From contig CAWJXM010000006.1 in NCBI GenBank assembly GCA_963846635.1, positions 248,001-312,000 of the forward strand: 64,000 bases of DNA, read 5' to 3'. Made by a program: the position numbers and the translations under genes. The DNA is from AP-15 sp963846635. Lineage in GTDB: Bacteria > Pseudomonadota > Alphaproteobacteria > ATCC43930 > CGMCC-115725. This document shows positions 36,813 through 45,558 of the stretch, in pieces. How positions within the stretch are numbered: position 1 is the first letter of the stretch; every line of letters starts with the position of its first letter. The notes under the pieces were generated by a model that did not search any database, was not told the DNA's origin, and saw only the letters and a list, made by a program, of their open reading frames with translations.

Positions 36813-37388
36813 GATAGCTGCTCGAAATCGGTTTGCGGGAATGTGCTGTCCTGCCCCTTCGCGTGGCCTTGGGCAGCCTAATGGGCAGTTGGTGCGGTCA
36901 GATGGCAAAACCCAGATGGGCCCCGGTGGTTCCCGCGCGGTCTGACTGATGCCAGCGGGCCGACCATCCGGGGAAGTGCGCAGCGCCGCCAAATCAATGC
37001 GATCAGGCCTCAAAGATTTGGATGATCATGTTGGATGATCTGCAGGTGATGAGCGCGCACCGTAGAGCGGGGCCGCAAAAATCACAGAAAACAACTATAG
37101 TTGTGGTCATCCGCCAAAAACGGCCAGCCGGCTCTTTCCAAACAGGGATCGACGCGCGGGACGCCGTGGGGGAGCAGTTCGAGCAAATTCGCAGCCGCTT
37201 GTCGCCGCGCTCGGAGGCAAAGAGGCTGCCGCCGGTCGTGTTCTCGCCGGGGATGGCAAAGCATTGCACGAGACCGTCGCCTCGCCCGTTCACAGTTTGC
37301 ATCGTTCGGTGCGGGAGATTGGCGGCAAACGCAAAGCGCGGATGCTTTTGCTGCTGATTTGCTGCAGAAGCAGCGATCGGAGGTGGCG
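36813..37388. other. Intergenic region, no supported gene
   Basis: About 575 bases between two divergent genes. Several open frames on both strands exist; one on the minus strand is Cys-containing (FCDFCGPALRC) but has no match and no good start. It presumably contains the promoters of both flanking genes. Confidence 0.5.
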
Positions 37389-38180
37389 ATGACGAGGCGA
37401 TCGAGTGGAGCTTCCGAGGCGGGACAGATCTCGCGGCAGCACTGGTCGGCACAGCGCTATGCGGAGACCGCTCACTTTGTACCGATCTTGGGCGCGCCGG
37501 TGTTGGAATTGCTGACGCCAAGGCTGGGTGAGCAAATCCTCGATCTCGGCTGCGGCGATGGTGTGTTGACCGAAAAGATAGCCGCCGCCGGGACGACTGT
37601 CGTTGCAGTCGACGCTGCTGCGGACATGGTCGCCGCGGCGCGACGGCGCGGGCTCGACGCGCGGATCGTCGCCGGTCAGGACCTCGATTTCGATCAGACC
37701 TTCGACGCCGTCTTCTCGAATGCAGCGCTGCATTGGATGCGTCCGCCGGGAAAGGTGCTTGCCGGCGTCTACCGCGCCTTGAAGCCCGGCGGCCGGTTCG
37801 TCGCCGAGATGGGCGGACACAACAACATCGCCGCGATCCTCGTCGCGCTCGGCGCGGTGCTCGGGCGCCGCGGGATCGACGCGCATCGGTTGAGCCCGTG
37901 GTATTTTCCGTCGGCCGAGGCCTATCGTGAAAAGCTCGAAGCGGCCGGTTTTGTGGTCGACGATATCCACATCGTGCCGCGACCCACACCGCTGCCGGCC
38001 GGGCTCGAAGCCTGGCTCGAGACGTTTGCGGAGGATTTTTTCGCGCCGCTTTCGATAGGGGATCGAGCGGTTGCGCGCGGCGAGGTCATGGCACTGTTGC
38101 AGCCGGTGCTGATGGACGAACGCGGCAGCTGGATCGCCGATTACGTGCGTCTGAGATTTCGCGCGCGGCGGCTGGATTAA
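37389..38180 (+). CDS. Class I SAM-dependent methyltransferase (trans-aconitate methyltransferase-like)
   Basis: 263 residues. Motif I is ILDLGCGDGVLTEKIA, followed by VVAVDAAADMVAAAR, motif IV FDAVFSNAALHWM and motif VI LKPGGRFVAEMGGH. The C-terminal half has AEAYREKLEAAGF. The closest layout is that of Tam/BioC-like small-molecule methyltransferases. ATG 37389 was picked because the conserved region starts near there, without a strong ribosome-binding site. It is followed by an antiporter remnant. Confidence 0.82.
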   Translation: MTRRSSGASEAGQISRQHWSAQRYAETAHFVPILGAPVLELLTPRLGEQILDLGCGDGVLTEKIAAAGTTVVAVDAAADMVAAARRRGLDARIVAGQDLDFDQTFDAVFSNAALHWMRPPGKVLAGVYRALKPGGRFVAEMGGHNNIAAILVALGAVLGRRGIDAHRLSPWYFPSAEAYREKLEAAGFVVDDIHIVPRPTPLPAGLEAWLETFAEDFFAPLSIGDRAVARGEVMALLQPVLMDERGSWIADYVRLRFRARRLD

Positions 38181-38580
38181 ATGCCGCACGACGTCTCACT
38201 GATCTCGACGGTCGCAGTCGGTTGGCGTTCGCTTTTATCGGCGGATTTGCGGCGGTTCGCCTGGATCTGCCGCCGATTGTCGGCTATCTGCTGGCGGGCG
38301 TCGCGATCGGCCCGTTCACGCCGGGATATGTCCCAGATATCCGTCTCGCCCCCCAACTCGCCGAGATCGGCACCATGCTGCTGATGTTCGGTGTGGGTAT
38401 GCATAGATCGGCGAATTCTCGTTTATGGTGGCAGCACTCGGGACGGCGCACGCGTTGCTGAGCGCCGAGGGTCAAAACCTGATCCTCGCCGGCGCCATCA
38501 TTTCGATTACCCTTAACCCTGCGGCGGTTCGGATTGCTTTCGCGGCCCGCCGGCGGCTCGATCACGCTCAGCCGGCGTGA
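38181..38580 (+). pseudogene. Kef-type (CPA2) cation/proton antiporter remnant
   Basis: Only the ends of the gene survive. The first 75 codons read MPHDVSLISTVAVG, then after a lost T near 38220, LAFAFIGGFAAVRLDLPPIV, followed by GYLLAGVAIGPFTPG. That is the start of a KefC/YbaL-like antiporter. Immediately after MLLMFGVGMH the homology jumps to LSAEGQNLILAGAIISITLN near the end of the transmembrane part (about 38460). About 280 codons or more are missing inside, and the TrkA-N domain is absent. It runs into the 3' end of the AI-2E transporter gene. Confidence 0.78.
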
Positions 38581-40469
38581 GCCCGGAGCGCAGCGCCGGG
38601 GGAGCGCGGTTCCTCGCCCGCCGAGGAAGCGAGCGGTGGGAGTGCCGACACCTGCGCCTCGATATCGGCTATCGCCTCGGCGAGCGTGGTCGCGATCGCG
38701 TCGGCCGCAGTGATCGGCAGTGTCTCGGCTGGCGGAGCATTGGTCTCGCCGAGCCCCCAAAAGCAGACAACGATGCGCGCCCGGGGAGCGCGCCGCCGCA
38801 ATCGGCGCACGATGTGACGGGCGCGCGCCGCCGAAGCGGTGCTGATCAACGACAGGCACACGACCGCTGCATCGCGCAGCGCCACGCGATGACCGCCAAG
38901 CGCGCCCGCGGAATCGACCGGAAAAACGTAAGCCCGATGGCCGCGGGCCCGCAACAGACTGGCGAGCAGCATCGCTGCTGCTTCATCGAGTTCGTTGCGC
39001 CCGGCCAGGCACACGATAAACCCGCTTTCGGGCCCCCTGGCACCGCCTTCGGTCGTCAAATCTTCGATAACCGAGTCATCGAACAGATTTTCGAGAATTC
39101 TGGCAAAGCCGTTTTTGACCGTCTCCCGCCGCTCCGGCGGCAAGATCCCGTGATCACTGTCGGCCTGGGCGCGCGCCAGCATCGGGATCGCGACCTGTTC
39201 GGCGAACTCGTCGATCGAGTGTTCTTTTGCAAATTCTTCGGCCTGTTCGGTTGCCTCCTCCGGGTCGCCGGCCAAGAGGCGCTGATAGAAAGTTTCGTCG
39301 GCGGTCAGGACCGGGTCGCTGCCGAGGATCACATCGAGAAAGCGCAATTGCGGCACATGCCGCCCCAGAACCAGCAGACAAACCGTCATCGGCATCGACA
39401 ACAACAAACCGATCGGACCCCACAGCCAGGCCCAGAACACTGCTGCGAGAATGACGGCAAGCGAGGACAACCCGGTGGTGCCGGCATAGAGGCGAGGTTC
39501 GACCAAGTTCGCGACGATCAGCTCGGTGGCTATGAAAAGGAGTGCAGTCCACACCACGAGCGACCAGCCGGGGGCGACGGCAAGGGCGAGCGCCATCGGA
39601 AATATCGCGGCGATCACGATCCCGATATAGGGGATAAAGCGCAGCAGCATCGCCAGGATGCCCCACAGCGCGGCGTTGGGGATCCCGATGATCGCCAACC
39701 CAATGCCGATCAATGTGCCCTCGACGGCATTGACCGCGAGTTGCGAGGTCAAGTAGCGGCTGACCCGCTGCGCTGCCTCGTTCATTGCCTCGGTCGTACG
39801 GTGCAAGTCGCCGGCGCCGGCTAGCCTGAGCAGGCGATCGCGCAAGACCTCGCGCTCGAGCAGCATAAAGACGACCAGAACGATGACGAGCCCCGCCATC
39901 GCCAGCGGTTGCAGCAGCGGACCGACCACAGTTTCGGCGAGCTGCAGTGGGGTTACCTCGGGCGACTCGATTTGCACCGGCAGCGGCTTCGCCGGTTCGG
40001 CTGCGGCGGGGGTCGACTCCGGGGTTGAGGCACTTGGCGTCGCGGGTGCGGTTTGGGAACGCCTCCACGCCATGGTCACACGGCGAAGCTCGGCGGCCCA
40101 ATGCTGCAGCGGAATTGCCCGGGGCAGCGCGCGCAGCTTCACTTCGATATTGTGCTGGTATTCGGGCAGGTGCGGTCCGAGCAGCGAGACCTCCTCAGCG
40201 ACAACCCCGCCAAACGCGAAGATCGCGAGGAAGGCCACAATCACCGTCAACCCGACTGCGGTCACACGGCCGGCGCGCAGCCGCCGCAACAAGCGCACCG
40301 CAGGCGCCAACAGAAAGCTAAGCAATACCGCCAGCGCCAGCGGAACCAGCACTTCACGCGCAAAATAAAGTGCCGCGACCACCAGGCCCAAGGTCAAGAA
40401 GGTCAGCATTCCGGCAAGGCCGCGCGTTTGCTCTTCGCCACGTCCGGCGACGGCGAGCTGATCTGGCAT
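38568..40469 (-). CDS. AI-2E-family transporter with an extra C-terminal cytosolic domain
   Basis: 633 residues. The membrane part (about 25-390) has seven to eight helices and the family sequence NLVEPRLYAGTTGLSSLAVI. An insert rich in Pro, Ala and Thr lies between the first two blocks. About 240 residues follow the last helix. The last 150 look like a Rossmann-like fold with LDEAAAMLLASLLRARGH and VCLSLISTASAARARHIVRR, reminiscent of B12-binding domains, but the His ligand is not evident. The start ATG 40469 (MPDQLAVAG) is a choice; upstream codons in frame look non-conserved. Substrate is unknown; the family covers permeases of many small molecules. Confidence 0.8.
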   Translation of the reverse strand: MPDQLAVAGRGEEQTRGLAGMLTFLTLGLVVAALYFAREVLVPLALAVLLSFLLAPAVRLLRRLRAGRVTAVGLTVIVAFLAIFAFGGVVAEEVSLLGPHLPEYQHNIEVKLRALPRAIPLQHWAAELRRVTMAWRRSQTAPATPSASTPESTPAAAEPAKPLPVQIESPEVTPLQLAETVVGPLLQPLAMAGLVIVLVVFMLLEREVLRDRLLRLAGAGDLHRTTEAMNEAAQRVSRYLTSQLAVNAVEGTLIGIGLAIIGIPNAALWGILAMLLRFIPYIGIVIAAIFPMALALAVAPGWSLVVWTALLFIATELIVANLVEPRLYAGTTGLSSLAVILAAVFWAWLWGPIGLLLSMPMTVCLLVLGRHVPQLRFLDVILGSDPVLTADETFYQRLLAGDPEEATEQAEEFAKEHSIDEFAEQVAIPMLARAQADSDHGILPPERRETVKNGFARILENLFDDSVIEDLTTEGGARGPESGFIVCLAGRNELDEAAAMLLASLLRARGHRAYVFPVDSAGALGGHRVALRDAAVVCLSLISTASAARARHIVRRLRRRAPRARIVVCFWGLGETNAPPAETLPITAADAIATTLAEAIADIEAQVSALPPLASSAGEEPRSPGAALRAHAG

Positions 40470-40816
40470 TTCGAGTTTGTCTCCCCGCAATGATTCAGCG
40501 TTGGATATGTGGTTTGCAACCCTCGGCGCTTCGAACGCGATCACCGCGGCCTCGGTGATATATCCGCGGGGCCTGCGTTGCAGACGCCTCCATTCCTCGA
40601 ACACTCAATCCACGAGATTGGCTCCGGTCGAGGGATTAGCTTTTGAGAAATTCGCCCAGCAGGCGATGCGCTCATTCTGTGTCGGGGCGCGCCTGAATCG
40701 CCGCCGATAAGCCGCATACACATGGTGGAGCATTAATCTCAATCAATGCTTTGTGGAACCGAAGATGGGCGGGACTGTTTCCAAAGGAACGAAGCGATAA
40801 AACCAGGAGTTAAGCC
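40470..40816. other. Intergenic region upstream of csbD
   Basis: Nothing coding is supported. The 3' third contains the EcfG-like promoter match at 40755-40779 and an AGGAG ribosome-binding site for csbD. Some sequence near 40680-40740 is AT-richer. It also serves as the promoter region of the divergent AI-2E-type gene. Confidence 0.5.
40755..40779 (+). promoter_or_regulatory. EcfG-type (general stress) promoter match before csbD
   Basis: GGAAC at 40755-40759, then 16 bases and tgtt at 40776-40779. This fits the alphaproteobacterial EcfG consensus GGAAC-N16/17-CGTT with one mismatch. It lies about 40 bases before the csbD start, a sensible leader length. Confidence 0.6.
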
Positions 40817-41002
40817 ATGGACAAGGATCGGATCGCTGGCAATGTGAAGAAAGTCACCGGAAAGATCAAAGAAGGCGTCGGACGCGTCACCGGCGACCGC
40901 AAGACCGAAGCCGAAGGCAAAGCAGAAAACGCGGCAGGCCGAGTACAGAATGCAGTCGGCCATACGCGTGACGCGGCCCGTGAGCTTATTAACAAGAAAT
41001 AG
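40817..41002 (+). CDS. csbD: CsbD-family stress protein
   Basis: 61 residues, hydrophilic and Lys/Glu/Ala-rich, with the family repeats DRIAGNVKKVTGKIKEGVG, then TGDRKTEAEGKAENAAGR. The molecular role of CsbD proteins is unknown; they are induced by general stress in many bacteria. The AGGAG site lies seven bases before ATG 40817. It is the first gene of a small stress block with an EcfG-like promoter upstream. Confidence 0.93.
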   Translation: MDKDRIAGNVKKVTGKIKEGVGRVTGDRKTEAEGKAENAAGRVQNAVGHTRDAARELINKK

Positions 41003-41031
41003 AACTGATATGGGCCTGGAGGATCTGTAAT

Positions 41032-41112
41032 ATGGGCAAAGGCCTTCTGCTGTGGCTGATCGGGATCCCGATTCCAATCATCATCCTGTTAGCTATCTTT
41101 CACGTGCTCTAA
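41032..41112 (+). CDS. 26-residue single-pass membrane peptide
   Basis: MGKGLLLWLIGIPIPIIIL and LAIFHVL make a tiny hydrophobic peptide with a double Pro in the centre. The GGAGG site lies 11 bases upstream. Peptides of this kind occur next to csbD in other alphaproteobacteria, as far as the pattern is recalled. It lies 30 bases after csbD and is probably cotranscribed. The function is unknown. Confidence 0.65.
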   Translation: MGKGLLLWLIGIPIPIIILLAIFHVL

Positions 41113-41123
41113 GCAATCAGGGC

Positions 41124-41149
41124 GGAACCTAAACCAACGGGATATTGTT
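41124..41149 (+). promoter_or_regulatory. Second EcfG-type promoter match before the PRC-barrel gene
   Basis: GGAAC at 41124-41128, then 17 bases and tgtt at 41146-41149. It lies 35 bases before the GTG start of the PRC gene. The match is the same quality as that before csbD. Confidence 0.55.
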
Positions 41150-41183
41150 GCCACTCACGAAAAGGTTCATAGAGGAGCAATTG

Positions 41184-41678
41184 GTGACGAAATCGAATTT
41201 GACCGCTGCGGTTGCGGCAATCCTGTTGGCGACGTCGCCTCTCGCCTACGCGCAGTCCGCCGCGGCACCGAATGAAAACGCTGCCGGTAACACGACCGGA
41301 GCCGCCGCTGCCACAAATCCAACCGGAACCCAGATCCAGAACGATCAGTTCCGGGCGAGCAAGATGCTCGGCAGCACCGTTTATGACCTCCAGAACCGCG
41401 ACATCGGATCGGTCAAAGATCTGATCATCGACAAGGATGGCCGAGTCACGGCCGCGGTCATCGATGTCGGGACATTTCTCGGAATGGGCGGGAAGTACGT
41501 TGCCGTGCCGCTCGACGCAATCAAGACCAACAACAATCGGTTGACCTTGGATATGACCAAGGAGCAGTTGCAGCAGGCCCAGGCCTATAACCTTGAGAAC
41601 TCGAACACCGGAGCAGGCAGCACGACCTCGCCTGTTACCGGCGGGCATCTTGGGTCTGCCGGCGGGACCAACCGCTGA
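41184..41678 (+). CDS. Exported PRC-barrel stress protein
   Basis: 164 residues. A signal peptide (SNLTAAVAAILLATSPLAYAQ) is followed by a low-complexity Asn/Ala stretch, then one PRC-barrel domain: SKMLGSTVYDLQNRDIGSVK, ending in DMTKEQLQQAQAY. The GTG start at 41184 fits an AGAGGAG site about eight bases upstream. Its EcfG-like promoter and the neighbouring csbD tie it to the general stress response. A larger exported PRC-barrel protein lies at 12130-12975. Confidence 0.82.
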   Translation: MTKSNLTAAVAAILLATSPLAYAQSAAAPNENAAGNTTGAAAATNPTGTQIQNDQFRASKMLGSTVYDLQNRDIGSVKDLIIDKDGRVTAAVIDVGTFLGMGGKYVAVPLDAIKTNNNRLTLDMTKEQLQQAQAYNLENSNTGAGSTTSPVTGGHLGSAGGTNR

Positions 41679-41823
41679 CCTATAGGTGCGATAAGGGGGC
41701 GGGAGGCGGCGGAATCGCCTGCCCGCCTTTACTCACGTCTATGATCGGCCACAGGTAGCCTGCCACGATTTGCCCAGCCGGGAGCGCTAGGTTATAAGAC
41801 CGCTCGATTTGGAGGCCGGCAGC

Positions 41824-42051
41824 ATGAAACAAGGAATTCACCCTGATTACCACGATATTACCATCGTGATGACCGACGGCACGACGTATCAGACCCGTTC
41901 GACCTATGGCAAAGCCGGGGATACGTTACGTCTTGAAATCGATTCAAAGTCGCATCCGGCATGGACCGGCGGCCAACAGCGCCTACTCGATACCGGCGGG
42001 CAACTCGCGCGCTTCAACAAGCGCTTCCAGGGGTTCGGCATCAAGCGGTAA
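41824..42051 (+). CDS. rpmE: 50S ribosomal protein L31
   Basis: 75 residues: MKQGIHPDYHDITIVMTDGT, then TRSTYGKAGDTLRLEID and HPAWTGGQQRLLDTGG, ending RFNKRFQGFGIKR. It is the long alphaproteobacterial form lacking the zinc Cys residues. The chosen ATG 41824 aligns with the family start; 15 bases upstream is another in-frame ATG. Confidence 0.96.
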   Translation: MKQGIHPDYHDITIVMTDGTTYQTRSTYGKAGDTLRLEIDSKSHPAWTGGQQRLLDTGGQLARFNKRFQGFGIKR

Positions 42052-42223
42052 CGCCAGAACCAACACACATGCTGGGCGTGCGCAGCGCCCCTTGATCTCG
42101 TGCCCATTGGGCTTATCTACCGCAGCGTGCGATTGCCGAATGCGGGATCGCACATGAACCAGATCGGCATCCGGCAGATGCTTGCGGGTGCCGGATCCAT
42201 ATTGCTCGATGGAGGATGTGGTC

Positions 42224-42694
42224 ATGGACCGTTTCGATTTTTCCCCGCTGTTCCGTTCGACGATCGGCTTTGATCGGCTGACGCGCCTTGTCGATGCGGC
42301 GAGCCGCCTCGATAACGCCACCCTCGCCTACCCGCCTTACAACATCGAAAAAACCGGTGAGGATGCCTACCGCCTGACAATGGCGGTCGCCGGGTTCTCG
42401 CCCGATGAAATTGACGTCACCGTGCACCAGAACACGCTGTTGGTGACCGGCAAGGCCAAAAAGGAAGAGGACGAAAGCCGCTTCCTGCATCGTGGGATCG
42501 CGCGTCGCACCTTTGAGCGCCGCTTCAGCCTCGCCGACCATATCAAGGTTGTCGGCGCCTCTCTCGATAACGGCATGCTCCACGTTGACCTTGTCCATGA
42601 GGTCCCGGAGGAGGCCAAGCCGCGCAAGATCGAGATCCTTCGCGGCCAACCGCAGAGCGCGCCTGAGGAAGTCGAGCAGAAACAAGCGGCCTGA
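42224..42694 (+). CDS. Small heat-shock protein, Hsp20/IbpA family
   Basis: 156 residues with an alpha-crystallin domain (YPPYNIEKTGEDAYRLTMAV, then VHQNTLLVTGKA and LADHIKVVGASLDNGMLHV). The N-terminal MDRFDFSPLFRSTIGFDRL matches IbpA. It acts as an ATP-independent holdase in the cytoplasm. ATG 42224 has GGAGG eight bases upstream. No heat-shock CIRCE element or ROSE-like RNA was recognised with confidence. Confidence 0.94.
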   Translation: MDRFDFSPLFRSTIGFDRLTRLVDAASRLDNATLAYPPYNIEKTGEDAYRLTMAVAGFSPDEIDVTVHQNTLLVTGKAKKEEDESRFLHRGIARRTFERRFSLADHIKVVGASLDNGMLHVDLVHEVPEEAKPRKIEILRGQPQSAPEEVEQKQAA

Positions 42695-42717
42695 CCACTC
42701 GGCGCAACCCGACCAGC

Positions 42718-42747
42718 GAAACCGCCCCCGGAAACGGGGGCGGTTTC
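42718..42747. terminator. Bidirectional hairpin terminator, perfect 13-bp stem
   Basis: Arms gaaaccgcccccg (42718-42730) and cgggggcggtttc (42735-42747) enclose the tetraloop gaaa, a stable GNRA-type hairpin. It lies between the convergent hsp20 and gamma-glutamyltransferase genes, where A and T runs on each side serve either strand. Confidence 0.85.
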
Positions 42748-42770
42748 ATGCAGGAAGGTACGTCGTCGGG

Positions 42771-44352
42771 TTAGTAACCGAGCGCCAGGCCGTCTTTGCG
42801 CGGCTCCGAGCCGCCGATCAAAACCCCACGTTCGCGATCGATCCAGATGGCTTGGCAGCCGCCGAGCGGCACCGCCTGGCGCTCGATTTGGTGACCGCGG
42901 CGCGCGAGATCGGCGGCCAAGGCTTCGGGCAATGTACGTTCGACCTGCAACACGCCGCGATAGGGGAAGATCCGCGGCGCCTCGGCGGCCTGTTGCGGAT
43001 TCATGCCACGATCAAGCACGCGATGCAGAAAGGTGGCGTGCCCGACTGCCTGATAATGTCCGCCCATCACCCCAAACGGCATGACCGCGCGGCCGTCCTT
43101 GACCAGCATTCCGGGAATGATCGTATGCAACGGGCGCTTGCGCGGTGCGATCGCATTCGGGTGGCCAGGGATCGTCCGAAAGCCGGTACCGCGATTATGC
43201 AGCACGACACCGCATTGGGGCGCCACGATGGCGCTGCCGAAAGCGGAAAACAGCGAATTTATAAAAGAACAGGCATTACCGTCGCGGTCGACGACGCAGA
43301 GGTAGACTGTATCCTTGTGCTCGATCTCGGCCCAGCGCGCCGCCGGCAAGTGCTTTGTCGAGCCGGATCGCCCGGCGGGTGCGCTCGGCACGCGCCTCGG
43401 ACAAAAACTCCGCAACATCCACAGGGACCTGATCGGGATCGCAAATGAAATTGTTGCGCACCCAATAAGCCGCCTTCGAGGCTTCGGCCAACAGATGCAG
43501 CCGGTCTGCCTCGGTAAAGGCGTCGCCTTCAAGTGTATATCCGGCGAGCGTGCGCAAGATCATCAGCGCCGCCATGCCCTGGCCATTAGGCGGGCATTCG
43601 TATACATCGTAACCGCGGTAAGGGACCGTGATCGGCTCGACCCAGTCCGAACGCTGGTACGCGAAATCGTCTTCCTCGTGCAACCCGCCGAGCGATTTGA
43701 GGCGAGCCACGATCTCGTGCATGACTGCTCCCTCATAAAATGCCGAACGCCCTTCGCGACCGATCCGGCGCAACGTTCGAGCCAAGGGAGGGTTTATCAT
43801 ACGATCGCCGGCGATCGGCGCCTTTCCGTCCCGCAGGAACAGCGACGCAGTCACCGGATCGCCTAATTTCGCCTGGTTGCGCTGCCAATCCCACGCCACC
43901 CGCGGGGTCACGACATATCCATTCTCGGCTGCCCGTGCTGCAGGCTCGATGAGCTCGGCGAGCGGCCGGCTACCGTATTCGCGGTTGAAGGTGCACCAGG
44001 CATCAACCGCTCCTGGCACGGTAACCGCGTGCGGGGTCGGCACCTCGATCTCCGCGATGCCGTGCTCGACATACCATTCGACCGTCGCCTTGGCCGGGGC
44101 GCGGCCCGAGCCGTTGAGCGCCACCGGAAGGCCGCCGGCAGGCGAATACAAGACAAAACAATCGCCGCCGATCCCGGTGCTTTGTGGCTCGACGACGCAT
44201 TGCATCGCCACCGCCGCGATCGCGGCGTCGGCGGCATTACCGCCCGAACGCAAGACGTCAAGTGCGGCCAAGGTCGCCATCGGGTGCGATGTCGCCGCCA
44301 TCCCGTTCGCCGCTATCGCAGCCGAGCGACCAGGAATATTGAAATCACGCAT
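42771..44352 (-). CDS. ggt: Gamma-glutamyltransferase family protein, frameshifted
   Basis: 526 residues if one extra G near 43337 is removed. It has the family start MAATSHPMATLAALDVLRSG, then GIGGDCFVLY, and the small-subunit region beginning with the catalytic Thr in HKDTVYLCVVDRDGNACSF near residue 347. The C-terminal half has MGGHYQAVGHATFLHRVLDRG. The first frame runs to RLDKALA and resumes AARWAEIEHKDTVYL. No export signal is evident, as in cytoplasmic GGT-like proteins of soil bacteria, which may act on other gamma-glutamyl amides. It converges with hsp20 and is divergent from the MBL gene. Confidence 0.85.
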
Positions 44353-44484
44353 ATGGTTTTCCCTCGTCTAGCGCTCGGGATTGAACAGCGAAGCAAGCCT
44401 GCTCCTTGAGGATGGCGCTTGCCCGGGACTAATGCACCCTCTTAACTTGCTGGTCAATTCGCGGGCACGGGAACAAAATCAATC

Positions 44485-45525
44485 ATGGATGGAAGGTTTG
44501 ACGGGGTGCGCTTTCCGGTTGCAGCGCCGCCGCCCGCCGGCGAGGTCTTGCCGATTGCGGACGGCATATGGTGGCTGCGGATGCCGCTCCCCTTTGCGCT
44601 TGACCACATCAATCTGTGGCTGCTTGAGGACGGGCCCGGCTGGACCATCGTCGATGCCGGATACGCATTGCCGGAAACCCGAGCCGCCTGGGAGCGGATT
44701 TTTGCCGAGCACCTCGCCGGACGCCCGGTGACCCGGGTTATCGTCACGCATTATCACCCGGATCATATCGGGCTTGCCGGCTGGCTGTGCGAACGCTGGC
44801 GAGTGCCTTTGTGGATTACAGAAAAAGAATGGCTTTACGCCCGCGTAATGAGCCGCGGCAGCGATGATTTTGGCGCTTTGCGCCGCGCGTTTGCCCATCG
44901 TGCCGGGCTCAACTCTGCGGCGAGCGAATTGTTCGGCAAGCGCGAAAAAAGCTACCGCCGCGGTGTGCCGACGGTGCCTCCCGCCTTTAACCGTCTGACG
45001 GACGGCATGATGATCGAAGTCGGGGGGCGGCGATGGCGGGTGATCGTCGGCGAGGGCCATGCCCCGGAGCTCGCCTGTCTTTATTGCGCCGAAACGGGTG
45101 TGCTGATCTCGGCGGATCAGGTGTTGCCCAAAATTTCTCCCAATGTCAGCGTGCAGCCGCACGAACCCGTCGGCGACCCGTTGGCGCTCTACCTCGCCTC
45201 ACTGGAGAGACTTCGGGCAGCAGTGCCGTCCGAAACCCTGGTTCTCCCATCGCACAATTTACCGTTTTTCGGCTTGCATATGCGCATCGACGAGCTGGCG
45301 GCGCACCACGCGGTCAGGTGCGAAGAGCTACTGGCCAGTCTGGACCGACCGAAGAGCGCGGTCGACGTGTTGCCGGTCCTCTTTCGTCGGCCGCTCGACG
45401 CGCACCAGACGGCGTTCGCGCTCGGCGAGGCGCTTGCCCATCTGCATTATCTCGAAGCTCGGCGTGCGCTCGACCGCATAACCGGCGCGGACGGAGTTGA
45501 TCGCTTCGTCGCGGCATCGAAGTAA
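44485..45525 (+). CDS. Metallo-beta-lactamase-fold hydrolase
   Basis: 346 residues. The zinc motif is THYHPDHIGLAG near residue 89. Further metal ligands are in EGHAPELACLY and in the Asp of ISADQVLP, and SHNLPFFG resembles the last His. The C-terminal part is helical and resembles that of RNA-processing or acyl-CoA-linked MBL proteins. It starts 131 bases from the divergent ggt. The substrate is unknown. Confidence 0.85.
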   Translation: MDGRFDGVRFPVAAPPPAGEVLPIADGIWWLRMPLPFALDHINLWLLEDGPGWTIVDAGYALPETRAAWERIFAEHLAGRPVTRVIVTHYHPDHIGLAGWLCERWRVPLWITEKEWLYARVMSRGSDDFGALRRAFAHRAGLNSAASELFGKREKSYRRGVPTVPPAFNRLTDGMMIEVGGRRWRVIVGEGHAPELACLYCAETGVLISADQVLPKISPNVSVQPHEPVGDPLALYLASLERLRAAVPSETLVLPSHNLPFFGLHMRIDELAAHHAVRCEELLASLDRPKSAVDVLPVLFRRPLDAHQTAFALGEALAHLHYLEARRALDRITGADGVDRFVAASK

Positions 45526-45558
45526 TATCGGTCAGCATCTCCCGGTCGTGGACCGAGG

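Noticed and set aside
37003..37380. ComF-like gene divergent from the methyltransferase
   Set aside because: The neighbourhood is suggestive and a few Cys residues occur, but the phosphoribosyltransferase motif and CxxC zinc pairs are not found in any frame.
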